A stretch of 64,000 nt of DNA from Pseudomonas ekonensis (lineage in GTDB: Bacteria; Pseudomonadota; Gammaproteobacteria; Pseudomonadales; Pseudomonadaceae), in the NCBI RefSeq assembly GCF_019145435.1, contig NZ_JAHSTS010000002.1, positions 1,612,001-1,676,000 of the forward strand, given 5' to 3'. The position numbers and the translations under genes are program-made. Every line of letters starts with the position of its first letter. Positions within the stretch are counted from its first letter, which is position 1. Under the pieces are notes generated by a model that saw only the letters and a list, made by a program, of their open reading frames with translations, was not told the DNA's origin and ran no database searches. This document shows positions 9,452-18,369 of this stretch, in pieces.

Positions 9452-10420
9452 ATGTCACTGTTAGAAATCAAGAATCTCAACGTCCGTTTCGGCGACAAGA
9501 ACGCCACCCCGGTGGTCGACGGCCTGGACCTTAAGGTGGACAAGGGCGAAGTGCTGGCCATCGTCGGCGAGTCCGGTTCCGGCAAGTCCGTGACCATGAT
9601 GGCGCTGATGGGCCTGATCGAGCACCCGGGCATCGTCACCGCCGACGCCCTGAGCTTCGACGGCAAGGACATGCTCAAGCTGAGCAACCGCCAGCGCCGG
9701 CAGATCGTCGGCAAGGACCTGTCGATGGTCTTCCAGGATCCGATGACCGCGCTCAACCCGAGCTACACCGTCGGTTTCCAGATCGAGGAAGTGCTGCGCC
9801 TGCACCTGAAGATGTCCGGCAAGGCCGCCCGCAAGCGCGCCATCGAACTGCTGGAGAAGGTCGAGATCCCGGCCGCCGCCAGCCGCATGGACGCCTACCC
9901 GCACCAGCTGTCCGGCGGCATGAGCCAGCGGGTGGCCATCGCCATGGCGATCGCCGGCGAGCCCAAGCTGCTGATCGCCGACGAACCGACCACCGCGCTG
10001 GACGTGACGATCCAGGCGCAGATCATGGACCTGCTGCTGGCCTTGCAGAAAGAGCAGAACATGGGCCTGGTGCTGATCACCCACGACCTCGCCGTCGTGG
10101 CCGAAACCGCCCAGCGCGTGTGCGTGATGTACGCCGGGCAAGCGGTGGAGGTCGGCCAGGTGCCGCAACTGTTCGACATCCCGGCGCACCCGTACAGCGA
10201 AGCGCTGCTCAAGGCGATCCCGGAGCACAGCCTGGGCGCCGAGCGCCTGGCGACCCTGCCGGGCATCGTGCCGGGCCGCTACGACCGTCCGCAGGGCTGC
10301 CTGCTGTCGCCGCGCTGCCCGTACGTGCAAGAGAGCTGCCGTGCGCAGCGCCCAGCCCTTGACCCGAAAACCCACAGCCTCGCCCGCTGCTTCTACCCGC
10401 TGAACCAGGAGGTGGCGTAA
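9452..10420 (+). CDS. dppD: Dipeptide ABC transporter ATP-binding protein DppD
   Basis: A 322-residue ABC ATPase. Walker A is GESGSGKS at residues 39-46, the signature LSGGMSQR at 153-160 and Walker B ends in ADE around 176-178. The C-terminus has the oligopeptide-transporter extension with a cysteine cluster ([14 protein letters not shown]) seen in DppD/DppF proteins, where it can hold an iron-sulfur cluster. It shares one base with dppF, so the two ATPases are translated together. It powers peptide import with DppF. Confidence 0.96.
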   Translation: MSLLEIKNLNVRFGDKNATPVVDGLDLKVDKGEVLAIVGESGSGKSVTMMALMGLIEHPGIVTADALSFDGKDMLKLSNRQRRQIVGKDLSMVFQDPMTALNPSYTVGFQIEEVLRLHLKMSGKAARKRAIELLEKVEIPAAASRMDAYPHQLSGGMSQRVAIAMAIAGEPKLLIADEPTTALDVTIQAQIMDLLLALQKEQNMGLVLITHDLAVVAETAQRVCVMYAGQAVEVGQVPQLFDIPAHPYSEALLKAIPEHSLGAERLATLPGIVPGRYDRPQGCLLSPRCPYVQESCRAQRPALDPKTHSLARCFYPLNQEVA

Positions 10421-11400
10421 TGGCCGTCGTACTTACCGCCCGTGACCTGACCCGTCACTACGAGGTCTCCCGCGGCCTGTTCAAGGGCCATGCGACCGTG
10501 CGCGCCCTCAACGGCGTGTCGTTCGAGCTGGAGGCCGGCAAGACCCTCGCCGTGGTGGGCGAGTCGGGCTGCGGCAAATCCACCCTGGCCCGCGCCCTGA
10601 CCCTGATCGAAGAGCCGTCGTCCGGTTCCCTGAAGATCGCCGGCCAGGAAGTCGCCGGCGCCGACAAGGCCCAGCGCAAGCAACTGCGCAAAGACGTGCA
10701 GATGGTGTTCCAGAGCCCTTACGCGTCGCTGAACCCGCGCCAGAAGATCGGCGACCAGCTGGCCGAGCCGCTGCTGATCAACACCAGCCTGTCGGCCACC
10801 GAGCGTCGCGAGAAAGTCCAGGCGATGATGAAACAGGTCGGCCTGCGCCCCGAGCACTACCAGCGCTATCCGCACATGTTCTCCGGCGGCCAGCGCCAGC
10901 GGATCGCCCTCGCCCGGGCGATGATGCTGCAACCGAAGGTGCTGGTGGCGGACGAACCGACGTCGGCGCTGGACGTGTCGATCCAGGCCCAGGTGCTGAA
11001 CCTGTTCATGGACCTGCAGCAGGAGTTCAACACCGCCTACGTGTTCATCTCCCACAACCTGGCGGTGGTGCGTCACGTCGCCGACCAGGTGCTGGTGATG
11101 TACCTCGGCCGTCCGGTGGAAATGGGCCCGAAAGAGGACATCTACACCCGTCCCCTGCACCCGTACACCCAGGCGCTGCTGTCGGCGACCCCGGCCATCC
11201 ACCCGGATCCGGACAAGCCGAAGATCAAGATCGCCGGCGAACTGCCCAACCCGCTGAACCCGCCGCCCGGCTGCGCCTTCCACAAGCGCTGCCCGTACGC
11301 CACCGAGCGTTGCAGCAGCGAAGAGCCGGCCCTGCGCCAGCTCGACACCCGGCAGGTGGCGTGCCACTACGCCGAGCAGTTCCTCGACGGCGCGGCATAA
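10420..11400 (+). CDS. dppF: Dipeptide ABC transporter ATP-binding protein DppF
   Basis: A 326-residue ABC ATPase. Walker A is GESGCGKS at residues 47-54, the signature is FSGGQRQR, and a C-terminal CAFHKRCPYATERC cluster mirrors that of DppD. The ATG overlaps the last base of the dppD TAA stop. It is the last gene of the peptide-transport operon; no classic terminator follows, but a REP cluster begins 20 bases after the stop and may mark the 3' end. Confidence 0.96.
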   Translation: MAVVLTARDLTRHYEVSRGLFKGHATVRALNGVSFELEAGKTLAVVGESGCGKSTLARALTLIEEPSSGSLKIAGQEVAGADKAQRKQLRKDVQMVFQSPYASLNPRQKIGDQLAEPLLINTSLSATERREKVQAMMKQVGLRPEHYQRYPHMFSGGQRQRIALARAMMLQPKVLVADEPTSALDVSIQAQVLNLFMDLQQEFNTAYVFISHNLAVVRHVADQVLVMYLGRPVEMGPKEDIYTRPLHPYTQALLSATPAIHPDPDKPKIKIAGELPNPLNPPPGCAFHKRCPYATERCSSEEPALRQLDTRQVACHYAEQFLDGAA

Positions 11401-11420
11401 GCGAGAAAAGACTGCAAAAC

Positions 11421-11590
11421 CCTTGCGGGAGCGGGCTTGCCCGCGATTGCGGTGCGTCAGTCAGCTGATTGACCGGCTGACACACCGCTTTCGCGAACTG
11501 TAGGAACGAGCCTGCCCGCGATAGCAGTGCATCAGTCGCCCCCTATGTGACTGACGCTTCGCAATCGCGAGCAGGCTCACTCCTACAAAG
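11421..11590. repeat. Cluster of three REP elements
   Basis: Two copies in direct orientation (about 11421-11452 and 11497-11528) and one inverted copy (about 11561-11590) share GGRNCGRGCYTGCYCGCGAT. The second and third face each other as a REPIN-like pair. They fill the space between dppF and the small gene at 11679. Confidence 0.85.
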
Positions 11591-11678
11591 GGATCGAGTT
11601 ACACAAAGCGTTCAACAACCCCCTTACCCCCCGATTGCGCATCAGTCGGGGGAGAAGGGGTTTTCTTTTGCCCGCGAC

Positions 11679-11939
11679 CTACGTCTGGCTGTCGCCTTCG
11701 TCCGGATCGTCGCTGTCCGGCTCGTCGGTGGTCGAATCGTCATCGTCGGCGCTGCCGCCCTGGCCCTGGTCGCCCGGTTCGGACTCGGACTTGGCGAGCA
11801 TCAGGCCGCTGTGCCCCGCCTGCCCGCTGAACGCCTGGGAATCGTGATCCTCGCATTCGGCCCAGGCCGTCGCGGTGCCGAGGGACAGCATGACCATCAC
11901 TTTCAACAGCAGTAAAACGCGTAGCAACCTGTTCTTCAT
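11679..11939 (-). CDS. Small exported acidic protein of unknown function
   Basis: I do not recognise this protein. From the ATG at 11939 it has 86 residues; an in-frame ATG at 11951 would add four. Residues 1-27 form a clear signal peptide (basic start, LLLL-rich core, TATAWA end). The mature 59 residues begin ECEDHD, carry a single cysteine and end in a run dominated by Asp, Glu, Ser, Gly and Gln with no basic residue over the last 36 positions. That suggests a disordered acidic tail that could bind metal ions or cationic surfaces. It stands alone on the minus strand between a REP cluster and the hip locus. The signal peptide supports its being a real gene; function is unknown. Confidence 0.6.
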   Translation of the reverse strand: MKNRLLRVLLLLKVMVMLSLGTATAWAECEDHDSQAFSGQAGHSGLMLAKSESEPGDQGQGGSADDDDSTTDEPDSDDPDEGDSQT

Positions 11940-11951
11940 GGCTGATTCCAT

Positions 11952-12290
11952 CCTCTAGCGGGAGAAACACATGTGCCTGGCTGGCGCTCTGTGAATCTAG
12001 TTCCGAATAGCCGGCTTCACCAGATAGGACGCTAACGAGCTCAAAGAAATGCCCTGCGCGCACAGACGGGTTTGGAATAATCTCCATAGCCGGACCAGCT
12101 AAGCCCTTCGCGCCTCTCCCAACGCAGATCAACGCGAACGCCCGGATGAGCTATAAAACAAAGAAATATTGGTATTCGCTGCGAGTTTTTCGTCTAACAC
12201 CCATAAAGTTTTTCTTTAGCGATTTGAACGAACGCAATTAGAATTCCCCACAACACAAAAAATTGTTTTCCTTGATGGCAAAACCAGCCA
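11952..12290. other. AT-rich intergenic stretch before hipB
   Basis: No gene is visible. From about 12150 to 12314 the DNA is much richer in A and T than the surroundings, as often found in front of acquired toxin-antitoxin loci. It includes a small inverted repeat TAAAG-N5-CTTTA at 12204-12218 that shares an AAAG/CTTT core with the palindrome over the hipB start codon. Confidence 0.5.
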
Positions 12291-12316
12291 ATAAAACAAA
12301 GGAAACTTTGCTTTAT
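12291..12316 (+). promoter_or_regulatory. Palindrome over the hipB start codon, probable HipB operator
   Basis: ATAAAACAAAG (12291-12301) and CTTTGCTTTAT (12306-12316) are inverted copies with 10 of 11 positions paired and a GAAA spacer. The right arm includes the first two bases of the hipB ATG. HipB antitoxins repress their own promoter by binding palindromes, so this is a likely operator; occupancy would also block the start codon and the GGAAA ribosome-binding region. Confidence 0.5.
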
Positions 12317-12722
12317 GCGAATACAACGTAAAAGTGATGAGGCCATTGCTGCCCAATTAGGTGAGTCGCTGCGCGAACGCCGCCTGCGCAAAGACATCAC
12401 ACAAGATCAGCTCGCAGAACGGGTCGGGGTCAGCACCCCCACGATTCAGAAGCTGGAAAAAGGCAGGGGCACCTTGCAACTGCTGATCGCAGTCCTGAGG
12501 GAGTTTGATGCGCTGGATCTTCTCTCAAGCTTGATCGAGCCTGCGCGTGCGAGCCCGCTGACGGCGGCCACGACAGGCAAGACAGGCCGCACCCGTGCAC
12601 TGGGTGCCGTTCGCACCAGCGATGGTCGCGTACAGGTTTTCCACAGCACCCAACCCGAAGCGTTGCCAAAAAACAAAAAGCAGGGCACTGCGAAACCTCT
12701 GCTGATACCCAGGAAGAAATGA
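12315..12722 (+). CDS. hipB: HipB-like antitoxin, helix-turn-helix (Xre) regulator
   Basis: A 135-residue DNA-binding protein. Residues about 13-70 form an Xre-type helix-turn-helix (LRERRLRKDITQDQLAERVG, then STPTIQKLEKGRG). It is longer than the 88-residue E. coli HipB, with a basic, Lys/Arg/Ala-rich tail after residue 80 that does not look globular. It lies one base upstream of the HipA-like gene, so the pair is expected to be co-translated. The antitoxin should neutralise HipA and repress the operon through the palindrome at its start. Confidence 0.85.
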   Translation: MRIQRKSDEAIAAQLGESLRERRLRKDITQDQLAERVGVSTPTIQKLEKGRGTLQLLIAVLREFDALDLLSSLIEPARASPLTAATTGKTGRTRALGAVRTSDGRVQVFHSTQPEALPKNKKQGTAKPLLIPRKK

Positions 12723-12723
12723 C

Positions 12724-14049
12724 GTGGCGATAACCGCAGAAGTGTGGATGTGGGATACCAAGGTCGGCGCGGTGCTTTGGGATGACAGCCAGGCCCCGGC
12801 AACGGCGACGTTTGAATTCGACCCCGCGTTTACCGAAATCGGGCTCGAGATCGCCCCCCTGACCATGCGAGCCGTCGCCGGTGAAGTGTATGCCTTCCCC
12901 TCGCTGAACCCCCAGGCCTTCAAATCCCTCCCGCCGTGCCTTTCGGACTCACTCCCCGACGACTTCGGTAATGCCGTGATCGACGCCTGGCTGGCCAGGG
13001 AGGGGCGCGACCCCAAAAGCTTCACCCCCGTTGAACGATTGCTGTACATCGGCGCCCGGGGCATGGGGGCGCTGGAGTTCCGTCCTGCCGTGGACAGGGT
13101 GAGGACCCGAATCGAAAAGCTGGAACTCGACTCCTTGGTCGAGCTCGCCGGGCAGATTCTTGAACAGCGCCAGCAGCAGTTCGCCGGCCTGCAGTTGGGC
13201 CATGACGGTAAGCAGGATGAAGAAGCGCTCAAGCACATGTTCCAGGTGGGGTCATCGGCTGGCGGTCAGCGTCCCAAGGCAATCATTGCCATCAACGAAA
13301 AAACCGGAGAACTCTGCTCCGGCCAGCTCACGGCGCCAGAAGGTTACAGTTATTGGCTGTTCAAGTTCGATGTGCCAAAGGGAGCAAACGCATTGGGTGA
13401 CCCGGCTGGTTTTGGCCGGGTAGAGTACGCCTACCACCTGATGACGGTCGCTGCGGGAATCAGCATGACCGAGTGCCGCCTGCACCCTGACGGCCCTCGC
13501 GCTCACTTCATGACTCGCCGGTTTGACCGGATGGACGACGGCGACAAGATCCATGTGCAGACACTTTGCGCCATGGACATTGCCGACTACACCCAGCCCG
13601 GCGCGTACTCTTACGAACAAGCGCTGCTCGTGGCGAGGGATCTGGGCCTGCCCAGAGAGGATCACGTCGAGCTGTTCCGTCGCGCCGTATTCAATGTGAT
13701 TGCACGCAACCAGGACGACCACACGCGCAATATCGCCTTTCAGGTCTGGAGAGACGGCATCTGGCGCCTGACGCCGGCCTACGACATGTGCTGGGCTTAT
13801 CGCGTCGACTCACCGTGGGTGTCCACTCATCAGATGACCATCAATGGCAAGAGAGACGGCTTCACGGTCGAAGACCTGCTCACACTGGCCAGACAGATCC
13901 CCCGGTTGAACGGGCGCAAAATCATCAAGGAAGTCGCCGAATCGGTTCGTCGATGGCGCGAATTCGCCACCGCCGCCGACATCGAGAATGAACAGCTGAT
14001 CGAAGAGATTGAGCGCACTCACCGGCTGTATCTGGCTGACGGCCTGTAA
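12724..14049 (+). CDS. hipA: HipA-like serine/threonine kinase toxin
   Basis: A 441-residue HipA-family kinase; family members phosphorylate glutamyl-tRNA synthetase or another target and arrest growth. It starts with GTG at 12724, one base after the hipB stop. The N-terminal HipA domain (about 1-120) is followed by the kinase: GSSAGGQRPKA near 176-186 (ATP-binding loop region), the catalytic RNQDDHTRN with Asp331 and Asn336 matching E. coli HipA Asp309/Asn314, and PAYD with Asp354 at the metal-binding site. All key residues are present, so the toxin is probably active. The target in this organism is not known. Confidence 0.88.
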   Translation: MAITAEVWMWDTKVGAVLWDDSQAPATATFEFDPAFTEIGLEIAPLTMRAVAGEVYAFPSLNPQAFKSLPPCLSDSLPDDFGNAVIDAWLAREGRDPKSFTPVERLLYIGARGMGALEFRPAVDRVRTRIEKLELDSLVELAGQILEQRQQQFAGLQLGHDGKQDEEALKHMFQVGSSAGGQRPKAIIAINEKTGELCSGQLTAPEGYSYWLFKFDVPKGANALGDPAGFGRVEYAYHLMTVAAGISMTECRLHPDGPRAHFMTRRFDRMDDGDKIHVQTLCAMDIADYTQPGAYSYEQALLVARDLGLPREDHVELFRRAVFNVIARNQDDHTRNIAFQVWRDGIWRLTPAYDMCWAYRVDSPWVSTHQMTINGKRDGFTVEDLLTLARQIPRLNGRKIIKEVAESVRRWREFATAADIENEQLIEEIERTHRLYLADGL

Positions 14050-14058
14050 GGCAAAACG

Positions 14059-14094
14059 AAAAAGCCCTGCAAGCGCAAACTTACAGGGCTTTTT
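14059..14094. terminator. Bidirectional terminator between hipA and prfC
   Basis: AAAAAGCCCTG (14059-14069) and CAGGGCTTTTT (14084-14094) are perfect inverted arms, giving a T-run on either strand. It serves the convergent hipA (+) and prfC (-). Confidence 0.9.
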
Positions 14095-14161
14095 GGTGTG
14101 GCCGAAAAATCTCGCTGACTCCCGCCATCCAGCAGAGGAAGTCAGTGAGGTGAATCAGCGC

Positions 14162-15745
14162 TTAGTGATGCTCACGGGTCGCGCGGAACTTCACGTCCGG
14201 CCAGCGCTCTTCCATCAGCGCCAGGTTGACCCGGGTCGGGGCGAGGTAGGTCAGGTGACCGCCGCCGTCCAGCGCCAGGTTTTCCACGGCCTTGTTGGAA
14301 AACTCTTCCAGCTTCTTCTTGTCGCCGCATTCGATCCAGCGCGCGGAGTACACGGAGATCTGCTCGTAGGAGCACTCGACCTTGTATTCCTCTTTCAGGC
14401 GGCTGGCCACCACATCGAACTGCAGCACCCCGACGGCGCCGAGGATGATGTCGTTGCTGCGCTCGGGGAAGAACACCTGGGTCGCGCCCTCCTCGGCCAG
14501 TTGCTGCAGGCCTTGGCGCAGCTGCTTGGACTTCAGCGGATCGCGCAGGCGCACGCGGCGGAACAGTTCCGGGGCGAAGTGCGGGATGCCGGTGAAACCC
14601 AGCGCTTCGCCTTCGCTGAAGGTGTCGCCGATCTGGATGGTGCCGTGGTTGTGCAGGCCGATGATGTCGCCGGCGTAGGCCTCTTCCAGTTGCTCGCGCT
14701 CGGAGGAGAAGAACGTCAAGGCGTCGCCGATGCGCACGTCCTTGCCGGTGCGCACGTGGCGCATCTTCATGCCTTTTTCGTACTTGCCGGAGCAGATGCG
14801 CATGAAGGCGATGCGGTCGCGGTGCTTGGGATCCATGTTCGCCTGGATCTTGAAGATGAAGCCGGAGAACTTCTCTTCGACCGGCTCCACGGTGCGCTCG
14901 TTGGCGACCCGGGCCAGCGGACGCGGCGCCCAGTCGACCACAGCGTCGAGGACATGGTCGACGCCGAAGTTGCCCAGGGCCGTACCGAAGAACACCGGGG
15001 TCAGCTGGCCGTCGAGGAACTCCTGCTGGTCGAACTCGTGGCAGGCGCCCTGCACCAGCTCGAGCTGCTCCAGGAAACGGTCGTACTCGTCGCCCAGGTG
15101 CGCGCGGGCTTCTGGCGAGTCGAGCTTTTCGATGATCTTGGTTTCGGTGCGCTCGTGGCCGTGGCCCGGGGTGTAGACGATGATGTAGTCGCCGGCCAGG
15201 TGGTACACGCCCTTGAAGTCGCGGTAGCAGCCGATCGGCCAGGTGATCGGCGCGGCCTTGATCTTGAGGACGGCTTCGATCTCGTCGAGCAGTTCGATCG
15301 GGTCGCGGATGTCACGGTCGAGTTTGTTGATGAAGCTGACGATCGGCGTGTCGCGCAGACGGCAGACGTCCATCAGGGCGATGGTGCGTGGCTCCACGCC
15401 TTTACCGCCGTCGAGCACCATCAGCGCCGAGTCCACCGCGGTCAGGGTGCGGTAGGTGTCTTCGGAGAAGTCTTCGTGGCCCGGGGTGTCGAGCAGGTTG
15501 ATCATGTGTTCGCGGTACGGGAACTGCATGACCGACGTGGTGATGGAAATGCCCCGCTGCTTCTCCATCTCCATCCAGTCGGATGTCGCATGGCGATCGG
15601 ATTTGCGGGACTTCACCGTACCGGCCACCGCAATCGCCTTGCCCATCAGCAAGAGCTTTTCGGTGATGGTGGTTTTACCGGCATCGGGGTGGGAAATAAT
15701 GGCGAAAGTGCGGCGTTTCGCGACTTCGGCGGCCTGTCTGGTCAT
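14162..15745 (-). CDS. prfC: Peptide chain release factor 3
   Basis: RF3 is the GTPase that removes RF1/RF2 from the ribosome after termination. The protein has 527 residues, the usual length. The GTPase domain has G1 SHPDAGKT at residues 18-25, GISITTSV as switch I, DTPGHEDF as G3 and NKLD as G4, followed by EF-Tu-like domain II and the RF3 C-terminal domain. It is a single gene facing the hip locus and divergent from the compatible-solute transporter. Confidence 0.97.
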   Translation of the reverse strand: MTRQAAEVAKRRTFAIISHPDAGKTTITEKLLLMGKAIAVAGTVKSRKSDRHATSDWMEMEKQRGISITTSVMQFPYREHMINLLDTPGHEDFSEDTYRTLTAVDSALMVLDGGKGVEPRTIALMDVCRLRDTPIVSFINKLDRDIRDPIELLDEIEAVLKIKAAPITWPIGCYRDFKGVYHLAGDYIIVYTPGHGHERTETKIIEKLDSPEARAHLGDEYDRFLEQLELVQGACHEFDQQEFLDGQLTPVFFGTALGNFGVDHVLDAVVDWAPRPLARVANERTVEPVEEKFSGFIFKIQANMDPKHRDRIAFMRICSGKYEKGMKMRHVRTGKDVRIGDALTFFSSEREQLEEAYAGDIIGLHNHGTIQIGDTFSEGEALGFTGIPHFAPELFRRVRLRDPLKSKQLRQGLQQLAEEGATQVFFPERSNDIILGAVGVLQFDVVASRLKEEYKVECSYEQISVYSARWIECGDKKKLEEFSNKAVENLALDGGGHLTYLAPTRVNLALMEERWPDVKFRATREHH

Positions 15746-16071
15746 GGGAAATCGCCTGGCGGGGATTCAAAAAGGGCGGCGATTATAGCCCAACTCGACG
15801 CAATATCCGAACCGTTGAGCGCATCCGAAATGGCCAAAGGCCGTCCCGGCGGGGAACCTTTCAAAGCGCACGGGCGTCCACTCCTGCGTCACGCCCTTTC
15901 GCAAGGGCCCGGGAAACCGGCAAGTCGGCCCTGCGGGGCCGCGCTCATGGCTCGCTTGCGGCACGTCTTGACGTTGCGCAAAACAGCCGCTTCTCGCGAC
16001 CGCCGCTCCGGCAGCCAGGCATGGCGTTGCCGAACGGGACTGCGGTCGCCGACCGGAAAAGGAGTCCGCCT
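15746..16071. other. Intergenic region between prfC and the solute-transporter operon
   Basis: No supported gene. It should contain the divergent promoters. A possible AlgU/RpoE-type promoter is GAACCT at 15854-15859, a 17-base spacer, then TCCA at 15877-15880, resembling the GAACTT-N16-TCnnA pattern. The match is partial. Confidence 0.4.
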
Positions 16072-16788
16072 GTGGCTATCCGCTATGGCAAAGGGCTGAC
16101 GGGAGGTGCGGTGGTGATCGCCCTCCTGGCCCTGCTGATCCACTGGATCGGCACCGACACGATCCAACGCTACCGCGACGATCTGCTGTTCTACCTGCAA
16201 GCCCACCTGGTGCTTGTCCTCGCGTCCATGCTGGCCGCCCTGGCCGTGGGCATCCCCTCCGGCATCCTCCTCAGCCGCCCGGCGATGCTCGGCCGCGCCG
16301 AACGCTTCATGCAGTGCTTCAACATCGGCAACACCGTGCCGCCGCTGGCGGTGCTCGCCATCGCCCTGGGCATCCTGGGCATCGGCAGCGGCCCGGCGAT
16401 CTTCGCCCTGTTCCTGGCCTCCCTGCTGCCCATCGTGCGCAACACCTACGAAGGCCTGAAAAACGTCCAGGGCTCATTGAAAGAAGCGGCGGTCGGCATC
16501 GGCATGACCCCGCGCCAGGTGCTGTGGCAGGTCGAACTGCCCAACGCCGTGCCGATCATCGTCGGCGGCGTAAGGGTGGCGCTGGCGATCAACGTCGGCA
16601 CCGCGCCGCTGGCGTTCCTGATCGGCGCCAACAGCCTCGGCAGCCTGATCTTCCCCGGCATCGCCCTGAACAACCAGCCGCAACTGCTGCTCGGCGCCGC
16701 GTGCACCGCGCTGCTGGCCCTGCTGCTCGACGGCGCGGTCACCCTCGCCAGCCGCCTCTGGCTGGAACGCGGTCTGCGCCCGTCCTAA
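16072..16788 (+). CDS. Compatible-solute (glycine betaine/choline type) ABC transporter permease
   Basis: An inner-membrane permease of the OpuCB/OsmW group. I choose GTG at 16072 (238 residues), because AAAAGGAG ends 7 bases upstream; the in-frame ATG at 16021 has no such site. About six hydrophobic segments are visible, with an EAA loop at SLKEAAVGIGMTPRQVLWQVELP. It is the first gene of a permease, binding protein, permease, ATPase operon of the OpuC/OsmU type that imports quaternary-ammonium osmoprotectants. The exact solute cannot be told. Confidence 0.88.
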   Translation: MAIRYGKGLTGGAVVIALLALLIHWIGTDTIQRYRDDLLFYLQAHLVLVLASMLAALAVGIPSGILLSRPAMLGRAERFMQCFNIGNTVPPLAVLAIALGILGIGSGPAIFALFLASLLPIVRNTYEGLKNVQGSLKEAAVGIGMTPRQVLWQVELPNAVPIIVGGVRVALAINVGTAPLAFLIGANSLGSLIFPGIALNNQPQLLLGAACTALLALLLDGAVTLASRLWLERGLRPS

Positions 16789-16808
16789 GGCTCCCGGAAG
16801 GAAACCCC

Positions 16809-17702
16809 ATGAAACGACTTAGCTTTTTCCTGGGCTGCGCCCTGCTGTTCGCAGGATTCGCCCAAGCCGCCGACACACCGGTGATCCGCATCGGCGCCCG
16901 GGTGTTCACCGAACAGACCCTGCTGGCGGAAATCACTTCGCAATACCTGCGCAGCAAAGGCTACGACGCGCAGATCACCGGCGGTCTGGGCAGCAACCTC
17001 GCCCGCAGCGCCCACGAAAGCGGGCAACTGGACCTGCTCTGGGAGTACACCGGCGTGTCGCTGGTGGCCTACAACCATGTCACCGAAAAGCTCGACAGCG
17101 GACAGTCCTACGCACGGGTGAAAGAACTCGACGCGAAAAAAGGACTGGTCTGGCTCGCACCGTCGAAGTTCAGCAACACCTACGCCCTCGCCCTGCCGGA
17201 AAAGGTAGCCGAGGAATATCCGCAGATCAGCAACATCAGTCAGTTGAACGAAGTGCTGCGCAGCGAGGCCAAGCCCCATCGCCTGGTGGCGCTGGACACA
17301 GAGTTCGCCAACCGCTCCGACGGTCTGGACGGCATGGTCAAGCTCTACGACATGAACCTGACCCGCCAGAACATCCGGCAGATGGACGCGGGGCTTGTCT
17401 ACACCGCCCTGCGCAACGGGCAGGTGTTTGCCGGCCTGGTCTACACCACCGACGGTCGCCTCAACGCGTTCGGGCTGAAGCTGCTGGAAGACGACAAGCA
17501 TTACTTTCCGGACTACACCGCCGCGCCTGTCGTGCGTCAGGCCTTCCTCGACGCCCACCCGCAACTGGCCGGGCAACTCAAGCCGCTGGCCGAACTGTTC
17601 GACGACGAAACCATGCGCCAGCTCAACACGCGGGTCGACGTCGATCACGAAAGCCCTTCCAAAGTCGCTGCCGATTTTCTGCGCCGGCATCCACTGAACT
17701 AA
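16809..17702 (+). CDS. Compatible-solute ABC transporter substrate-binding protein
   Basis: A 297-residue OpuAC/OpuCC-family periplasmic binding protein. The ATG at 16809 gives a signal peptide ending FAQAA near residue 21. The mature protein begins with the family pattern IRIGARVFTEQTLLAEI and LLWEYTG, which build the binding pocket for betaine, choline or carnitine-like ligands. It is not a lipoprotein, since no cysteine lies at the cleavage site. It lies 20 bases after the first permease gene and 13 before the second. Confidence 0.9.
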   Translation: MKRLSFFLGCALLFAGFAQAADTPVIRIGARVFTEQTLLAEITSQYLRSKGYDAQITGGLGSNLARSAHESGQLDLLWEYTGVSLVAYNHVTEKLDSGQSYARVKELDAKKGLVWLAPSKFSNTYALALPEKVAEEYPQISNISQLNEVLRSEAKPHRLVALDTEFANRSDGLDGMVKLYDMNLTRQNIRQMDAGLVYTALRNGQVFAGLVYTTDGRLNAFGLKLLEDDKHYFPDYTAAPVVRQAFLDAHPQLAGQLKPLAELFDDETMRQLNTRVDVDHESPSKVAADFLRRHPLN

Positions 17703-17715
17703 AGGAGGAAAAGCC

Positions 17716-18369
17716 ATGGAATTGCTGAACGCCTTTTCCCACCTCGACTGGCAGCAGGTGATGCACCTGACCTGGCAGCACATCACCCTGGTCGGCATCG
17801 CCGTCAGCCTGGCGATTCTCATCGGCGTGCCGCTGGGCATTCTGATGACCCGCTTCCCGCCCCTCGCCGGCCCCTTGCAGGCCAGCGCCACGGTGCTGCT
17901 GACCGTGCCGTCGATTGCGCTGTTCGGCTTGCTGCTGCCGTTCTATTCGAAGTTCGGCCAGGGCCTCGGGCCGCTGCCCGCCATCACCGCCGTGTTCCTT
18001 TATTCGCTGCTGCCGATCATGCGCAACACCTACCTGGCCCTGACCGGCGTGGAGCCCGGCATCCGCGAAGCCGCAAGGGGCATCGGCATGACCTTCGGCC
18101 AGCGCCTGCGCATGGTCGAGCTGCCGATCGCGGTGCCGGTGATCCTCGCCGGCGTGCGCACCGCCGTGGTGATGAACATCGGCGTGATGACCATCGCCGC
18201 CACCATCGGCGCCGGCGGCCTCGGCGTGCTGATCCTGGCCTCCATCAGCCGCAGTGACATGTCGATGCTGATCGTCGGCGCGCTGCTGGTCAGTCTTCTG
18301 GCGATCTTCGCCGATCTGTTTTTGCAGTGGCTGCAACGCTCTTTGACTCCAAAAGGATTACTCAAATGA
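17716..18369 (+). CDS. Compatible-solute ABC transporter permease (second subunit)
   Basis: A 217-residue permease of the OpuCD/OsmY group. AGGAGG at 17703-17708 precedes the ATG by 7 bases. It has the EAA loop GIREAARGIGMTFGQRLRMVELP and about five to six membrane helices. Its stop overlaps the start of the ATPase gene by ATGA, showing translational coupling. Confidence 0.9.
   Translation: MELLNAFSHLDWQQVMHLTWQHITLVGIAVSLAILIGVPLGILMTRFPPLAGPLQASATVLLTVPSIALFGLLLPFYSKFGQGLGPLPAITAVFLYSLLPIMRNTYLALTGVEPGIREAARGIGMTFGQRLRMVELPIAVPVILAGVRTAVVMNIGVMTIAATIGAGGLGVLILASISRSDMSMLIVGALLVSLLAIFADLFLQWLQRSLTPKGLLK

Noticed and set aside
11421..11590. Repeated palindromes that might be read as a CRISPR array
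   Set aside because: Copies differ in orientation and spacing and match REP elements; there are no regular spacers or cas genes.
14009..16099. 696-codon + strand frame across prfC and its upstream region
   Set aside because: It is antisense to prfC, whose GTPase motifs are unambiguous.
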